A stretch of DNA of 64,000 nt, from positions 1 through 64,000 of the forward strand of contig JAPZSB010000010.1 of assembly GCA_027531565.1 (NCBI GenBank), read 5' to 3'. The notes beneath the pieces were generated by a model. The model was not told the DNA's origin. It did no database searches and worked only from the letters and a program-made list of their open reading frames with translations. Below, in pieces: positions 50,171 to 59,464 of this stretch (positions within the stretch are counted from its first letter, which is position 1; the number at the start of each line of letters is the position of its first letter). Source of the DNA: Beijerinckiaceae bacterium. GTDB lineage: Bacteria > Pseudomonadota > Alphaproteobacteria > Rhizobiales > Beijerinckiaceae. Position numbers and translations under genes: made by a program.

Positions 50171-51382
50171 ATGGGCGCCGGGCGTGCCTATCTCGACTGG
50201 AACGCGACCGCGCCGCTGCACCCTGCCGCGCGCGAGGCGGTCCTGCATGCGCTCGATACGCCCGGCAATCCATCCTCCATCCACGCCGAGGGCCGCGCGG
50301 CCCGGGCGCTGGTCGAGGCTGCCCGCCGCGAGGTTGCGGCGCTGGCGGGCGGCGAGCCTGCGAATGTCGTCTTCACTTCCGGCGCGACCGAAGCCGCGAA
50401 TGCCATCCTCCGCGCGGGCATCCAGATGGCCTGTTCGCTGATCCCGGGTGCCGCCGTGCCGGTCTGCCCGGTCATCGCGGCGGGGATCGAACATGCGGCG
50501 GTTCTCCAGGCGATCGATGCGGCTGGCCTGCCATCCGGCTACCGGATCGGGGTGCCGGTGACGGCCGAGGGGCTGGTTTCGGCGGCGGCGCTTTTGGCTG
50601 CGCTCGCCGAAGCGCGCGCTGTCGCGCCGGCCCAGCCGCCGATAATGCTGCTCCAGCTGGCCAACAACGAGACGGGCGTTGTCCAGCCCGTCAGCGAACT
50701 GGCCGCGCTCGTGCGCGAGGCCGGCGGGATTGTCGTCGTCGATGCCGTGCAGGGGCCCGGGCGGATGGATCTGGATATCAGCGCCCTCGGTGCGGATGTG
50801 CTGTTCCTGTCGGCGCATAAGTTCGGCGGACCCAAGGGCGTCGGCGCGATTGTCTTTGCCCGCGGCGAGGTTCGCCTGCAGCGCGCCTTCATCGCCGGTG
50901 GCGGGCAGGAGAGCGGGCAGCGCGGCGGCACCGAGAATGTCGCCGGGATTGCCGGCATGGGCGCGGCGGCGCGGGCGGTTCGCGCGGTGCCTGAAGCGCC
51001 TCAGAGGATGATTCAGCTTCGGGACGAATTCGAGAATCGCCTGAATCACCTGGCGGGCGATGTTGAGATTGTGGGCAAGGGCGTTTCGCGCTTGCCGAAT
51101 ACGACGTGCTTCGCCATTCCCGGATTGCCGGCCGCACAGGCGCTGATCGCGTTCGACCTCGACGGTGTGGCGGTATCGAGCGGTTCGGCCTGCTCGTCCG
51201 GCAAGGTGAAATCGAGCCATGTGCTCGAGGCGATGGGCATGCCCGGTTGGGTCCGTGACGGCGCGATCCGCGTCTCGATCGGGCCGACGACAGGGATGGA
51301 CGAACTCGAACGCGGCCTGGCCTCGCTGGAGAAACAGCTGGCGCGGCGACGGGCCACGGGACAATCCGCCTCGGCAGCCTGA
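50171..51382 (+). CDS. Cysteine desulfurase, class I (IscS/NifS-like), first gene of the suf operon
   Basis: A 403-aa PLP enzyme removing sulfur from cysteine to make a persulfide. The PLP lysine is Lys217 (LSAHKFGGPKG) and the active cysteine Cys341 sits in the longer, mobile class I loop (SSGSACSSGKVKSSHVLEAMG). QRGGTEN and NNETG are family motifs. The operon also has a class II SufS, so two desulfurases are provided; this layout is common in Hyphomicrobiales. Promoter and ICE lie upstream; sufB follows after 71 bp. Confidence 0.93.
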   Translation: MGAGRAYLDWNATAPLHPAAREAVLHALDTPGNPSSIHAEGRAARALVEAARREVAALAGGEPANVVFTSGATEAANAILRAGIQMACSLIPGAAVPVCPVIAAGIEHAAVLQAIDAAGLPSGYRIGVPVTAEGLVSAAALLAALAEARAVAPAQPPIMLLQLANNETGVVQPVSELAALVREAGGIVVVDAVQGPGRMDLDISALGADVLFLSAHKFGGPKGVGAIVFARGEVRLQRAFIAGGGQESGQRGGTENVAGIAGMGAAARAVRAVPEAPQRMIQLRDEFENRLNHLAGDVEIVGKGVSRLPNTTCFAIPGLPAAQALIAFDLDGVAVSSGSACSSGKVKSSHVLEAMGMPGWVRDGAIRVSIGPTTGMDELERGLASLEKQLARRRATGQSASAA

Positions 51383-51453
51383 TCGGCTGGCGCGGTGATG
51401 CGTATAACGTTTGACGGCAACCCTCGGCCCTTGAAGCCGAAGAGGAGAGAAGA

Positions 51454-52926
51454 ATGGCAGCGGTGAAAGAGACGGTCGACACCGTCAAGACGATCGATGT
51501 CGACCAGTACAAATACGGGTTCGTCACCGACATCGAATCCGAACTGGCACCCAAGGGGCTGAACGAGGATATCGTTCGCTACATCTCGGCCAAGAAGGAC
51601 GAGCCGGCGTGGCTGCTGGAATGGCGCCTCGAGGCCTTCCGCCGCTGGCAGACCATGGTCGAGCCGACCTGGTCGCGCGTGCATTACCCGGCCATCGATT
51701 TCCAGGACCTGCATTACTATGCGGCGCCGAAGAACACGGCCGGGCCGAAATCGCTCGACGAGGTCGATCCGGAGCTGCTCCGGACCTACGAGAAGCTCGG
51801 CATCCCGCTGCGCGAGCAGGAAATCCTCGCCGGTGTCGAGCCGCAGAACCGCGTGGCGGTGGATGCGGTGTTCGACTCGGTCTCGGTGGTCACGACCTTC
51901 AAGGAAGAACTGAAGAAGGCCGGCGTCATCTTCTGCCCGATCTCCGAAGCGGTGCGGGAGCATCCGGAACTGGTGCAGAAGTATCTCGGCACCGTGGTGC
52001 CGACAACGGACAATTTCTACGCCACGCTGAACTCGGCGGTCTTCTCGGATGGCTCCTTCGTCTATATTCCGCCGGGCGTGCGCTGCCCGATGGAGCTCTC
52101 GACCTATTTCCGGATCAACGAGCAGAAGACCGGCCAGTTCGAGCGGACGCTGATCATCGCCGATGCCGGTTCCTATGTGAGCTATCTCGAGGGCTGCACG
52201 GCGCCGAAGCGCGACGAGAACCAGCTGCATGCGGCGGTGGTCGAGCTGATCGCGCTCGACGATGCCGAGATCAAGTATTCGACGGTGCAGAACTGGTATC
52301 CCGGCGACAGCGAAGGCAAGGGCGGGATCTACAATTTCGTGACCAAGCGCGGCGATTGCCGGGGCGCGCGGTCGAAGATCTCGTGGACGCAGGTGGAAAC
52401 CGGCTCGGCCATCACGTGGAAATATCCGTCCTGCATCCTGCGCGGGGAGGGTTCTTCCGGCGAGTTCTACTCGATCGCCATTTCCAACGGGATGCAGCAG
52501 GTCGATTCCGGCACGAAGATGATCCATCTCGGCAAGAACACGACCTCGAAGATCATCGCCAAGGGCATTGCCGCCGGCAAGAGCGACAATACCTATCGCG
52601 GGCAGGTCTCGGCGCATCGCAAGGCGACGGGCGCGCGCAATTTCACCAATTGCGACAGCCTGCTCATCGGCCAGGAATGTGGCGCGCACACGATCCCCTA
52701 TATCGAGAGCAAGAATGCCTCGGCCGTGTTCGAGCATGAGGCGACCACCTCGAAGATTGCCGAGGACCAGCTGTTCTACTGCATGCAGCGCGGCCTCGAC
52801 GAGGAAGAGGCGGTGGCGCTGATCGTCAACGGCTTCGTGAAGGATGTGCTGCAGCAGCTTCCGATGGAATTCGCGGTGGAAGCGCAGAAGCTCATCGCGA
52901 TCAGCCTCGAGGGGAGCGTGGGGTGA
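51454..52926 (+). CDS. sufB: Fe-S cluster assembly scaffold SufB
   Basis: A 490-aa SufB, part of the SufBC2D scaffold on which clusters are built. Family blocks are [80 protein letters not shown] (split here as STVQNWYPG and IYNFVTKRG), and [20 protein letters not shown] with the conserved Cys. GAGGAGAGAAG precedes the ATG. Its stop overlaps the next gene's GTG start (GTGA). Confidence 0.96.
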   Translation: MAAVKETVDTVKTIDVDQYKYGFVTDIESELAPKGLNEDIVRYISAKKDEPAWLLEWRLEAFRRWQTMVEPTWSRVHYPAIDFQDLHYYAAPKNTAGPKSLDEVDPELLRTYEKLGIPLREQEILAGVEPQNRVAVDAVFDSVSVVTTFKEELKKAGVIFCPISEAVREHPELVQKYLGTVVPTTDNFYATLNSAVFSDGSFVYIPPGVRCPMELSTYFRINEQKTGQFERTLIIADAGSYVSYLEGCTAPKRDENQLHAAVVELIALDDAEIKYSTVQNWYPGDSEGKGGIYNFVTKRGDCRGARSKISWTQVETGSAITWKYPSCILRGEGSSGEFYSIAISNGMQQVDSGTKMIHLGKNTTSKIIAKGIAAGKSDNTYRGQVSAHRKATGARNFTNCDSLLIGQECGAHTIPYIESKNASAVFEHEATTSKIAEDQLFYCMQRGLDEEEAVALIVNGFVKDVLQQLPMEFAVEAQKLIAISLEGSVG

Positions 52927-53210
52927 CGTCGGCGGCCGAGCGAAGCTGGCGGCGGCTCGATCGCCTCAAGGGCGTTGCAACCCTGCTCTTCTTCGTCGGC
53001 ATCGCCATCTTCCTCGGGTGTCTGCTCTACGCGCCGATGCGTTCGGCGATGACCCTCTGGATCCCGGTCGGGATGGCGATTTTTGGACTGATCGTCGTCT
53101 GGAGACTTCTCGAGTGGCAGGCCTACATCCGGATGCGGATGGAACAGGGGCTCAGCCGGGAAGAGGCCAAGGCGGAATGGAGACTGGCCAATCCGGTCAG
53201 TTCGGATTGA
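52923..53210 (+). CDS. Small two-helix membrane protein between sufB and sufC
   Basis: A 95-aa product starting at GTG 52923, overlapping sufB by four bases, so translation is coupled. Two hydrophobic helices are clear (about 17-36 and 43-62), then an amphipathic charged tail ([24 protein letters not shown]). No domain recognised. Codon use matches neighbours. Its place inside the sufBC gene pair, whose products act together, suggests a role at the membrane in assembly, or a later insertion. Function unknown. Confidence 0.75.
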   Translation: MTSAAERSWRRLDRLKGVATLLFFVGIAIFLGCLLYAPMRSAMTLWIPVGMAIFGLIVVWRLLEWQAYIRMRMEQGLSREEAKAEWRLANPVSSD

Positions 53211-53261
53211 TGCATTATCGGAAAACGACCGCGCGAGCGATGGAACGAACGGAACAACACG

Positions 53262-54008
53262 ATGCTTGAAATCAAGAACCTCCACGTCGAAATCGACGGC
53301 AAGAAGATCCTCAACGGCCTGACGCTGACCATCAATCCCGGCGAGGTTGCGGCCATCATGGGGCCGAACGGCTCGGGCAAGTCGACCCTGTCCTATGTGA
53401 TCGCCGGCAAGGAGGATTACGAAGTCACCGAGGGCGATATCCTGCTCAATGGCGAGTCCATCCTCGAGATGGAAGCCAACGAGCGCGCGGCGGCGGGCCT
53501 GTTCCTCGCGTTCCAGTATCCGCTGGAAATCCCGGGCGTGGCGACGATGACCTTCCTCAAGGCGGCCATGAATGCGCAGGCCAAGGCGCGCGGCGAGGCC
53601 GAACTCTCGCCGGGCGATTTCATGCGCAAGGTGCGCGCGGCGGCCGACAGGCTCGGCATCAACCCGGACATGCTGAAGCGGCCGCTCAATGTCGGCTTCT
53701 CCGGCGGCGAGAAGAAGCGCATGGAAATCCTGCAGATGACCCTGCTCGACCCGGCCTATTGCATCCTCGACGAGACCGATTCCGGCCTCGATATCGATGC
53801 CCTGCGCATCGTGGCCGAGGGCGTGAATGCGCTGCGCGGCGCGGGCCGCGGCATGCTGGTCATCACCCATTACCAGCGCCTGCTCGATCATATCGTGCCG
53901 GACAAGGTGCATGTGATGGCCAAGGGCCGGATCGTGAAATCGGGCGGGCCGGAACTGGCGCTCGAGCTCGAGAAGGATGGCTACGCGAATTATGTCGAGG
54001 CCGCGTGA
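53262..54008 (+). CDS. sufC: Fe-S cluster assembly ATPase SufC
   Basis: A 248-aa ABC-type ATPase that drives conformational change of SufBD. Walker A is Gly34-Pro-Asn-Gly-Ser-Gly-Lys40-Ser-Thr42, the signature is [11 protein letters not shown] (146-156), Walker B ends [16 protein letters not shown], and the switch His is in [10 protein letters not shown]. No transmembrane region, as expected for SufC. The stop overlaps the ATG of sufD by one base (TGATG). Confidence 0.97.
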   Translation: MLEIKNLHVEIDGKKILNGLTLTINPGEVAAIMGPNGSGKSTLSYVIAGKEDYEVTEGDILLNGESILEMEANERAAAGLFLAFQYPLEIPGVATMTFLKAAMNAQAKARGEAELSPGDFMRKVRAAADRLGINPDMLKRPLNVGFSGGEKKRMEILQMTLLDPAYCILDETDSGLDIDALRIVAEGVNALRGAGRGMLVITHYQRLLDHIVPDKVHVMAKGRIVKSGGPELALELEKDGYANYVEAA

Positions 54009-55213
54009 TGGCGCCGGCAGTGGTTCAGATGCGGACGCCGGCCGAGACGGCGTTGATCGAGCGGTTCGAGGCCGAGAAGGGCGTTCTGCCCGGCGCGGCG
54101 GCGGAGCGCGCGGCGGCGTTCGAGCGGTTCAAGGCCAGGGGCCTGCCCTCGAAGCGGGTCGAGGCCTATCATTACACCGACCTCCGTACCCTGATGCGGC
54201 AGGCCCCGGGAACCGCCGGTGCTGCGCTGCCCCTGCCGGAAGCCCCGGCGGGCGTGACGGTCCATAGCCTTGCCGAGGCGCTGGCTGGCGGGTTCCGGCC
54301 CGGCACCGCCATGGGCCAGGCCGAGGATGTGGTGGTCGATCTCAACACCGCCTTGATGCGCGAGGGGATGGTGATCCGCGTCGCTGCCGGCACGGTTCTG
54401 GCTGATCCGCTGGTTCTGGATGTCGTCCAGAATGCCGCCAGCCGGCATGACCGGGTGATCGTCGAGATCGGCGCGGGCGCCGAGGTCACGCTCGTCGAGC
54501 GCCATTCCGGCCCGGATGGCACGGCCTACCAGTCGAACCATGTCGTCGAGCTGATCCTCGGCGCGGGCGCGAAGGTCGAGCATGTCCGCGTCAATGCCGC
54601 CGGCAACGAGGCTCTGGTCCTGTCCACGCTGGCGGCGTCGCTGGCGGAGGAGGCCGAGCTGATGTCGCTGAATTTCAGCGTGGGCGGGGCCGTGGCCCGG
54701 CACCAGAGCTTCATCACCTATGCCGGCGAGAATGCGAAGCTCGACCTGCGCGGTGCGACGATGATCCGCGGCCGGCAGCATTGCGACAACACGCTTGTGG
54801 TCGATCATGCGGTTCCGCATGGCACGAGCCGCGAATTGTTCCGCACGGTGGCCGATGACGAGGCCCATGGCATCTTCCAGGGCAAGATCATCGTGCGGCC
54901 GCATGCCCAGAAGACCGACGGCCAGATGGCCTCGAACGCGCTGCTCCTCGGCGACGAGGCGGCGATGTCGAACAAGCCGGAACTCGAGATCTTCGCCGAT
55001 GACGTGGTCTGCGCGCATGGCGCAACGTGTGGTGCCCTCGAGGAAAGCCAGCTCTTCTACCTGATGGCGCGCGGCCTGCCACGGCCGGAGGCCGAGGCGC
55101 TGCTGGTCGAGGCGTTCCTTGGCGAGGTGCTCGAGGCGGTCAGCGACGATACGCTGCGCGACGAGCTGGCCGGGCGCATCAGCACGTGGCTGGCGGCAAG
55201 GCAGGCGGCGTGA
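54008..55213 (+). CDS. sufD: Fe-S cluster assembly protein SufD
   Basis: A 401-aa SufD. The N-terminal helical region has the PSKRVEAYHYTDLRTLM motif, the beta-helix core includes IVEIGAGAEVTLVERHSG and RQHCDNTLVVDHAVPHG, and the C-terminus carries the HAQKTDGQMASNALLL and VCAHGATCGALEESQLFYLMARGL blocks, including the conserved His and Cys. It pairs with SufB around two SufC. Start and stop both overlap neighbours, so it sits tightly inside the operon. Confidence 0.96.
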   Translation: MAPAVVQMRTPAETALIERFEAEKGVLPGAAAERAAAFERFKARGLPSKRVEAYHYTDLRTLMRQAPGTAGAALPLPEAPAGVTVHSLAEALAGGFRPGTAMGQAEDVVVDLNTALMREGMVIRVAAGTVLADPLVLDVVQNAASRHDRVIVEIGAGAEVTLVERHSGPDGTAYQSNHVVELILGAGAKVEHVRVNAAGNEALVLSTLAASLAEEAELMSLNFSVGGAVARHQSFITYAGENAKLDLRGATMIRGRQHCDNTLVVDHAVPHGTSRELFRTVADDEAHGIFQGKIIVRPHAQKTDGQMASNALLLGDEAAMSNKPELEIFADDVVCAHGATCGALEESQLFYLMARGLPRPEAEALLVEAFLGEVLEAVSDDTLRDELAGRISTWLAARQAA

Positions 55214-55884
55214 CCGCCGCCGGCTCCCCGGTCTGGGACGATGTCATGCGGGTCTGGACCGACCCGCACGGCGCCGTCGAGGCCGGGCAGCGGGAGGGCC
55301 GCAGCCGGGCGGATGCTTGGCGGGCGGTGCTGCTCTACGGGCTCGGGATCGCCTTCAGCCTCGTGCTGAACCGGCGGCTCGGCGCGGACAAGCTGCTGGA
55401 TTCGGTGCTCGGGGCGGATGACCAGGCAACCATCCATCCGGCGCTGGAGCCGACCTTCTGGGCGGCGGCGGTGGGTGCACTGGCGACCCTGCTCCTGGTG
55501 CAATGGCTCGTCCTGCCTTCGGTCTCGCGGCTGTTCGGCGGGTCTCCAGCCCGGCGCGATGCCAATCTCGCCGTGTATTTCCTGTTCTGCGTCGGGTTTC
55601 TCGCGGGCTTTGCCGGTGTCGTCTCCGACCTTGCCGGCGTGATCGTCCACCGGTTCTGGCCGTCGACCGGCGCTTATCTGGTGCTGGCGGGCTCGCTGGC
55701 GATCATCGCGCTGGCGATCCATCAATCGGCGCGGCTCGCGACAGAGGCGCTGGCCCTTGCCAGCTATCCGCGCGGGCTCGCGGTGCTGACGCTCTCGCTT
55801 GCTGCCGGGCTCGTGGCCGCGGCCCTGTTCTTCTACGGCGTGCTGATGGGCACCCTGACCCTGTTTCCCGAATTGCTGGATTGA
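55210..55884 (+). CDS. Yip1-like membrane protein inside the suf operon
   Basis: A 224-aa protein starting at GTG 55210, overlapping the sufD stop (GTGA). A cytoplasmic start with VMRVWTDPHGAVEAGQREGRS resembles the entry of bacterial Yip1-domain proteins, followed by about five transmembrane helices (about 38-55, 85-106, 120-145, 155-175, 190-215). No metal-binding cysteines. It ends two bases before sufS. Bacterial Yip1 proteins have no settled function. Position strongly suggests co-expression with SUF. Confidence 0.7.
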   Translation: MTAAGSPVWDDVMRVWTDPHGAVEAGQREGRSRADAWRAVLLYGLGIAFSLVLNRRLGADKLLDSVLGADDQATIHPALEPTFWAAAVGALATLLLVQWLVLPSVSRLFGGSPARRDANLAVYFLFCVGFLAGFAGVVSDLAGVIVHRFWPSTGAYLVLAGSLAIIALAIHQSARLATEALALASYPRGLAVLTLSLAAGLVAAALFFYGVLMGTLTLFPELLD

Positions 55885-55886
55885 CG

Positions 55887-57113
55887 ATGATGAGCCTCGA
55901 CCTCGACCGCATCCGTGCCGATTTCCCCGCCCTCGCGCTGGAGCCCTATGGCAAGCCGCTCACCTATCTCGACAATGCCGCCTCGGCGCAGAAACCCGTG
56001 CAGGTGCTGGACCGGATGCGGCAGGCCTACGAGACGGAATATGCCAATGTCCATCGGGGCCTGCACTACCTCGCCAATGCCGCGACGGAGGCCTATGAGG
56101 GTGCGCGCGAGCGGGTGCGGGGCTTCCTCAATGCAGCCTCGGTGGAGGAGATCATCTTCACCAAGAACGCAACCGAGAGCCTCAATCTCGTCGCCTCGGC
56201 GCTCGGCCGGCATGTCCGCCTGGGCGAGGGCGACGAGATCGTGCTCTCGATCATGGAGCATCATTCCAACATCGTGCCCTGGCATTTCTGGCGCGAGCGC
56301 CATGGTGCCGTGATCAAATGGGCGCCGGTCGACGAGGATGGCAATTTCCTGCTCGAGGCGTTCGAGGCGCTGCTGACCGAGCGGACCAAGGTCATCGCGA
56401 TCACGCAGATGTCGAATGCGCTCGGGACGATCGTGCCGGTCAGGGAGGTCATCCGGATTGCCCATGCGCGTGGCATCCCGGTTGTCGTGGATGGCAGCCA
56501 GGCGGCGGTGCATCTCGCCATCGACGTGCAGGATCTCGATGCCGATTTCTACGTGTTCACCGGCCACAAGCTCTACGGGCCATCGGGGATCGGCGTGCTC
56601 TATGGCAAGAGGGCGCTGCTCGAGCAGCTTCCGCCCTTCCTCGGTGGCGGCGAGATGATCCGCGAGGTTTCCGAAGAGGGCGTGACCTATGGCGGGCCGC
56701 CGCACCGGTTCGAGGCCGGCACGCCGCCGCTGGTGCAGGCGATCGGCCTCGGCGCCGCCATCGACTATGTCAACGCGCTGGGCAAGGAGGCGATCCGCGC
56801 CCATGAGGATGCGCTGGTCGCCTATGCCCATGAGCGGCTGGGCGAGATCAACTCGATCTCCATCCTCGGCAAGGCCCGGCACAAGGGGGCGATCGTCTCG
56901 TTCAGCCATGCCCATGCCCATGCGCATGATATCGCGACGGTGATCGACCGGCAGGGCGTCGCCGTCCGGGCCGGAACGCATTGCACGATGCCGCTGCTGA
57001 AACGCTTCGGCAAAACGGCTACCTGTCGCGCGAGCTTTGCCTTATATAACACCCGGGAAGAGGTTGACCGGCTGGCGGATGCGCTGGTGCGGGCCGACCG
57101 CCTGTTCGGGTGA
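55887..57113 (+). CDS. sufS: Cysteine desulfurase SufS (class II)
   Basis: A 408-aa class II desulfurase. The PLP lysine is Lys228 (FTGHKLYGPSG), and Cys366 lies in the short loop VRAGTHCTMPLLKRFG typical of SufS. YLDNAASAQKPVQVLDRM, NVHRGLHYLANAATEAYEGARERV and FLGGGEMI are family motifs. It normally needs an activator (SufE or SufU), and none is in the window. The first two codons are both Met (55887 or 55890). Confidence 0.95.
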   Translation: MMSLDLDRIRADFPALALEPYGKPLTYLDNAASAQKPVQVLDRMRQAYETEYANVHRGLHYLANAATEAYEGARERVRGFLNAASVEEIIFTKNATESLNLVASALGRHVRLGEGDEIVLSIMEHHSNIVPWHFWRERHGAVIKWAPVDEDGNFLLEAFEALLTERTKVIAITQMSNALGTIVPVREVIRIAHARGIPVVVDGSQAAVHLAIDVQDLDADFYVFTGHKLYGPSGIGVLYGKRALLEQLPPFLGGGEMIREVSEEGVTYGGPPHRFEAGTPPLVQAIGLGAAIDYVNALGKEAIRAHEDALVAYAHERLGEINSISILGKARHKGAIVSFSHAHAHAHDIATVIDRQGVAVRAGTHCTMPLLKRFGKTATCRASFALYNTREEVDRLADALVRADRLFG

Positions 57114-57163
57114 AGACCTTGAACAACTTGAGGAACCTGGCGTTCCGTTGAGGATTTCGGCGC

Positions 57164-57565
57164 ATGACCGATGACGCAACCCGGATCGACCCGATCCCGG
57201 AAGACGAGACCAGCGGAGCCGCTGCGGCGGCGCCGGCGGGAGCCATTCCGCCGGAGGAGCTTGATCGCCTGACGGACGATATCATCGCCGCGCTGAAGAC
57301 CGTGTATGATCCGGAAATCCCGGCCGATATCTATGAGCTGGGCCTGATCTACCGGATCGACATCTCGGATGACCGCTACATCACCATCGACATGACGCTC
57401 ACCGCGCCGGGCTGCCCGGTGGCCGGCGAGATGCCGGGCTGGGTGGAAACCGCGGTGCTGAACGTGCCCGGCGTGTCCGGCTGCAAGGTGGTGATGACGT
57501 TCGATCCGCCATGGGACCAGAGCCGGATGTCGGATGAGGCGCGCGTCGCACTCGACATGTGGTGA
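57164..57565 (+). CDS. sufT: SUF system protein SufT (MIP18/DUF59)
   Basis: A 133-aa DUF59 protein. The variable, acidic N-terminus (about 1-30) precedes the MIP18 core with VYDPEIPADIYELGLIYRID, MTLTAPGCPVAGEMPGWVE (conserved Cys) and VVMTFDPPWDQSRMSDEAR. SufT helps mature Fe-S proteins under high demand in bacteria. GAGG lies before the ATG, 50 bp from sufS. Confidence 0.93.
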   Translation: MTDDATRIDPIPEDETSGAAAAAPAGAIPPEELDRLTDDIIAALKTVYDPEIPADIYELGLIYRIDISDDRYITIDMTLTAPGCPVAGEMPGWVETAVLNVPGVSGCKVVMTFDPPWDQSRMSDEARVALDMW

Positions 57566-57586
57566 GCGGAGAGGCAGGCTGGACGG

Positions 57587-58348
57587 ATGATCCGCCTCAG
57601 CCTGATTCCTGTCTTCGCCCTGCTCGCGCCGCTGGCGCTTCCGGCTTCCGTTGCCGCCGAGACCCTGTTCGATCGGGGCTATTGCCAGGGCCCGCCCGAA
57701 GTCGGCGTCGAGCCGGCCATCACCCTGATGAAGGTGACGGGTACAGGACCGCGCGTGAATCTCATCGCCGACCGCGACAAGGCCAAGCCGAAATGCCCTG
57801 ACCTTTCCGACGCTTGCAAACGCCGGGGCTTCCTTGTCCCCGGCGACGAGGTTCTGGTGGCGGAAACCCGGAACGGCATTGCCTGCGCGACCTATATCGC
57901 GCCCAACGCCCGGAAGGTGAAGGGACAGTTCGCCGAGACGAACGGCTTCCTGCCGGCCGCTGCGCTTGTCGCCGTGCCGGCGCCGCCGCCGCGGCTCGAG
58001 GACTGGCTGGGCACCTGGAGCCGCAATGCCGAGGCGGAGATCGTCATCACCCGCGGCGAGGGCGGCAAGCTTCTCGTGAAGGGCGACGCGACCTATGGTG
58101 CGCATGATCCCGGCCGCGTCGCCCGGGGTGCGGTCAATGTCGGCGAACTCGAGGGCGAGGCTGTGCCGAAGGGCAACCGCCTGTTCTTCGGCGATGGCTA
58201 TGACGGAGTGAAGGCGCCCGATGATTCGAGCGAGTGCCAGGCGCGCCTGCAGCTTTTCGGGCGTTACCTCGTGGCCGAGGACAGCGGTGGCTGCGGCGGC
58301 ATGAATGTCCGCTTCAACGGTGTCTATATCCGGCTGAAAGGATCATGA
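57587..58348 (+). CDS. Hypothetical secreted six-cysteine protein
   Basis: A 253-aa product with a signal peptide (MIRLSLIPVFALLAPLALPASVAAE). The mature protein holds six cysteines (DRGYC, KPKC, DAC, IAC, SEC, GGC), an even number that suits disulfides. An SH3-like first half (FLVPGDEVLVAE, FLPAAALVAV) is followed by a beta-rich domain beginning LEDWLGTWSRNAEAEIVI. It lies 21 bp after sufT and may share the transcript. The function is unknown. Confidence 0.72.
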   Translation: MIRLSLIPVFALLAPLALPASVAAETLFDRGYCQGPPEVGVEPAITLMKVTGTGPRVNLIADRDKAKPKCPDLSDACKRRGFLVPGDEVLVAETRNGIACATYIAPNARKVKGQFAETNGFLPAAALVAVPAPPPRLEDWLGTWSRNAEAEIVITRGEGGKLLVKGDATYGAHDPGRVARGAVNVGELEGEAVPKGNRLFFGDGYDGVKAPDDSSECQARLQLFGRYLVAEDSGGCGGMNVRFNGVYIRLKGS

Positions 58349-58942
58349 GCGCAGGGCCGGCGCCGGGATGGCTGGGCCCTTCGGACCGGCGCGCAACGCG
58401 TCGAAATCGCGCTTGAGCAGCCCGACAATGACATCGTCATGCCAGATGCCGCCGATCAGCGCCGATTCCCGCTCGAGCCCCTCGCGGATGAAGCCGACAC
58501 GCTCATAGGCCCGGAGCGCCCGCGTATTGAAGCCGAGAACGCGCATCGAGAGCTTGTGCAGCGCGAGCGTATCGAAGGCGAATTCCGCGACTGCGCGGAT
58601 GGCCTCGGTGCCGAGGCCCTTGCCAAGGGCCTGCGGGTCGAGAATGCCGACGATGAGGCCCGCCCGACGGTCCGCCTCGACGAAGTTGTCGAGCAGGATC
58701 TCGCCGATGGCCCGGCCCTGGAATTCGATGACCCAGGCGGCGGGATGCGCAACGATGCTTTCCACCCAGGCGCGGGCCTGATCCTCGGTCAACGGGTTGA
58801 GGCCCCTGATATCCGCGCCCAGCATCCGGTAGATTTCCGGATCACGGCCGATGGCATGGCGATCGGTGATGTCGGTGGCGATCGGCCTCCGGAGGATCAG
58901 CCGTTCGGTTCGCAGGACGGGCAGGGGGGAAGGGAGAATCAT
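58343..58942 (-). CDS. GNAT N-acetyltransferase, RimJ/RimL type
   Basis: A 199-aa acetyltransferase. TERLILRRPIATDI is the usual start; the acetyl-CoA loop is seen as DPQALGKGLGTEAIRAVAEFAFDTLALHKLSMRVLGFN, broken here as GKGLGTEAIR and LHKLSMRVLGFN; then NTRALRAYERVGFIREG. It likely acetylates a protein N-terminus, an amino sugar or a drug; not resolvable. It overlaps the 3' end of the secreted protein by six bases and is divergent to the sufA-type gene. Confidence 0.88.
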   Translation of the reverse strand: MILPSPLPVLRTERLILRRPIATDITDRHAIGRDPEIYRMLGADIRGLNPLTEDQARAWVESIVAHPAAWVIEFQGRAIGEILLDNFVEADRRAGLIVGILDPQALGKGLGTEAIRAVAEFAFDTLALHKLSMRVLGFNTRALRAYERVGFIREGLERESALIGGIWHDDVIVGLLKRDFDALRAGPKGPAIPAPALRS

Positions 58943-59010
58943 GGCTCTCTCGGGTTCGTGACCGCCGCAGTGTCGCCGGCCTATCGACCTTTACGCAAGA
59001 ATTGTTAGGG

Positions 59011-59016
59011 TATACT
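59011..59016 (+). promoter_or_regulatory. Probable -10 box of the A-type carrier gene
   Basis: TATACT is a near-perfect -10 in an AT-rich island (58991-59030) of this G+C-rich DNA. A TTTACG at 58990 with 15-base spacing could be the -35, although spacing is short. It suggests the carrier gene has its own promoter, apart from the main suf promoter. Confidence 0.4.
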
Positions 59017-59067
59017 CACACTATCGTATCTGCTCCGGACCTTGAATCCGGCTGACAGGAGGATGAC

Positions 59068-59463
59068 GTGAATACCGTCCCCAACCCGGCCCCGCGCCGG
59101 AAACTTCAGGTCATGTCGCTGAGCGAGGCTGCTGCCGCCCGCGTGCGCGAAGCCATCGCCGCGGCGGAAAAGCCGATTGTCGGCCTCCGTGTCGGGGTGA
59201 AGAACGGCGGCTGTGCCGGCATGTCCTACACGATGGAATATGCCGAGGCGAAAAACCCGCATGACGAGGTGATCGAGGACAAGGGCGTGACCCTGCTGGT
59301 CGATCCCAAGGCCGTGCTGTTCCTGCTCGGCACGGAAATGGACGTCAGGACCGACAAATTCGCCTCGACCTTCGTGTTCCGCAATCCGAACGAGACTTCC
59401 GCCTGCGGCTGCGGCGAAAGCGTCGCCATCACGCCGGCCCGGCCCGACGCGCTCGCCGGCTGA
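59068..59463 (+). CDS. sufA: A-type Fe-S carrier (SufA/IscA family)
   Basis: A 131-aa HesB/IscA protein that carries clusters to target enzymes. The three ligands are Cys49 (NGGCAGMSY), Cys113 and Cys115 (SACGCGES). The N-terminus is about 15 residues longer than minimal IscA. The start is GTG with AGGAGG six bases upstream. It stands downstream of the suf operon, separated by the secreted protein and the opposed acetyltransferase, with its own promoter. SufA, IscA and ErpA are hard to separate by sequence. Confidence 0.92.
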   Translation: MNTVPNPAPRRKLQVMSLSEAAAARVREAIAAAEKPIVGLRVGVKNGGCAGMSYTMEYAEAKNPHDEVIEDKGVTLLVDPKAVLFLLGTEMDVRTDKFASTFVFRNPNETSACGCGESVAITPARPDALAG

Positions 59464-59464
59464 C

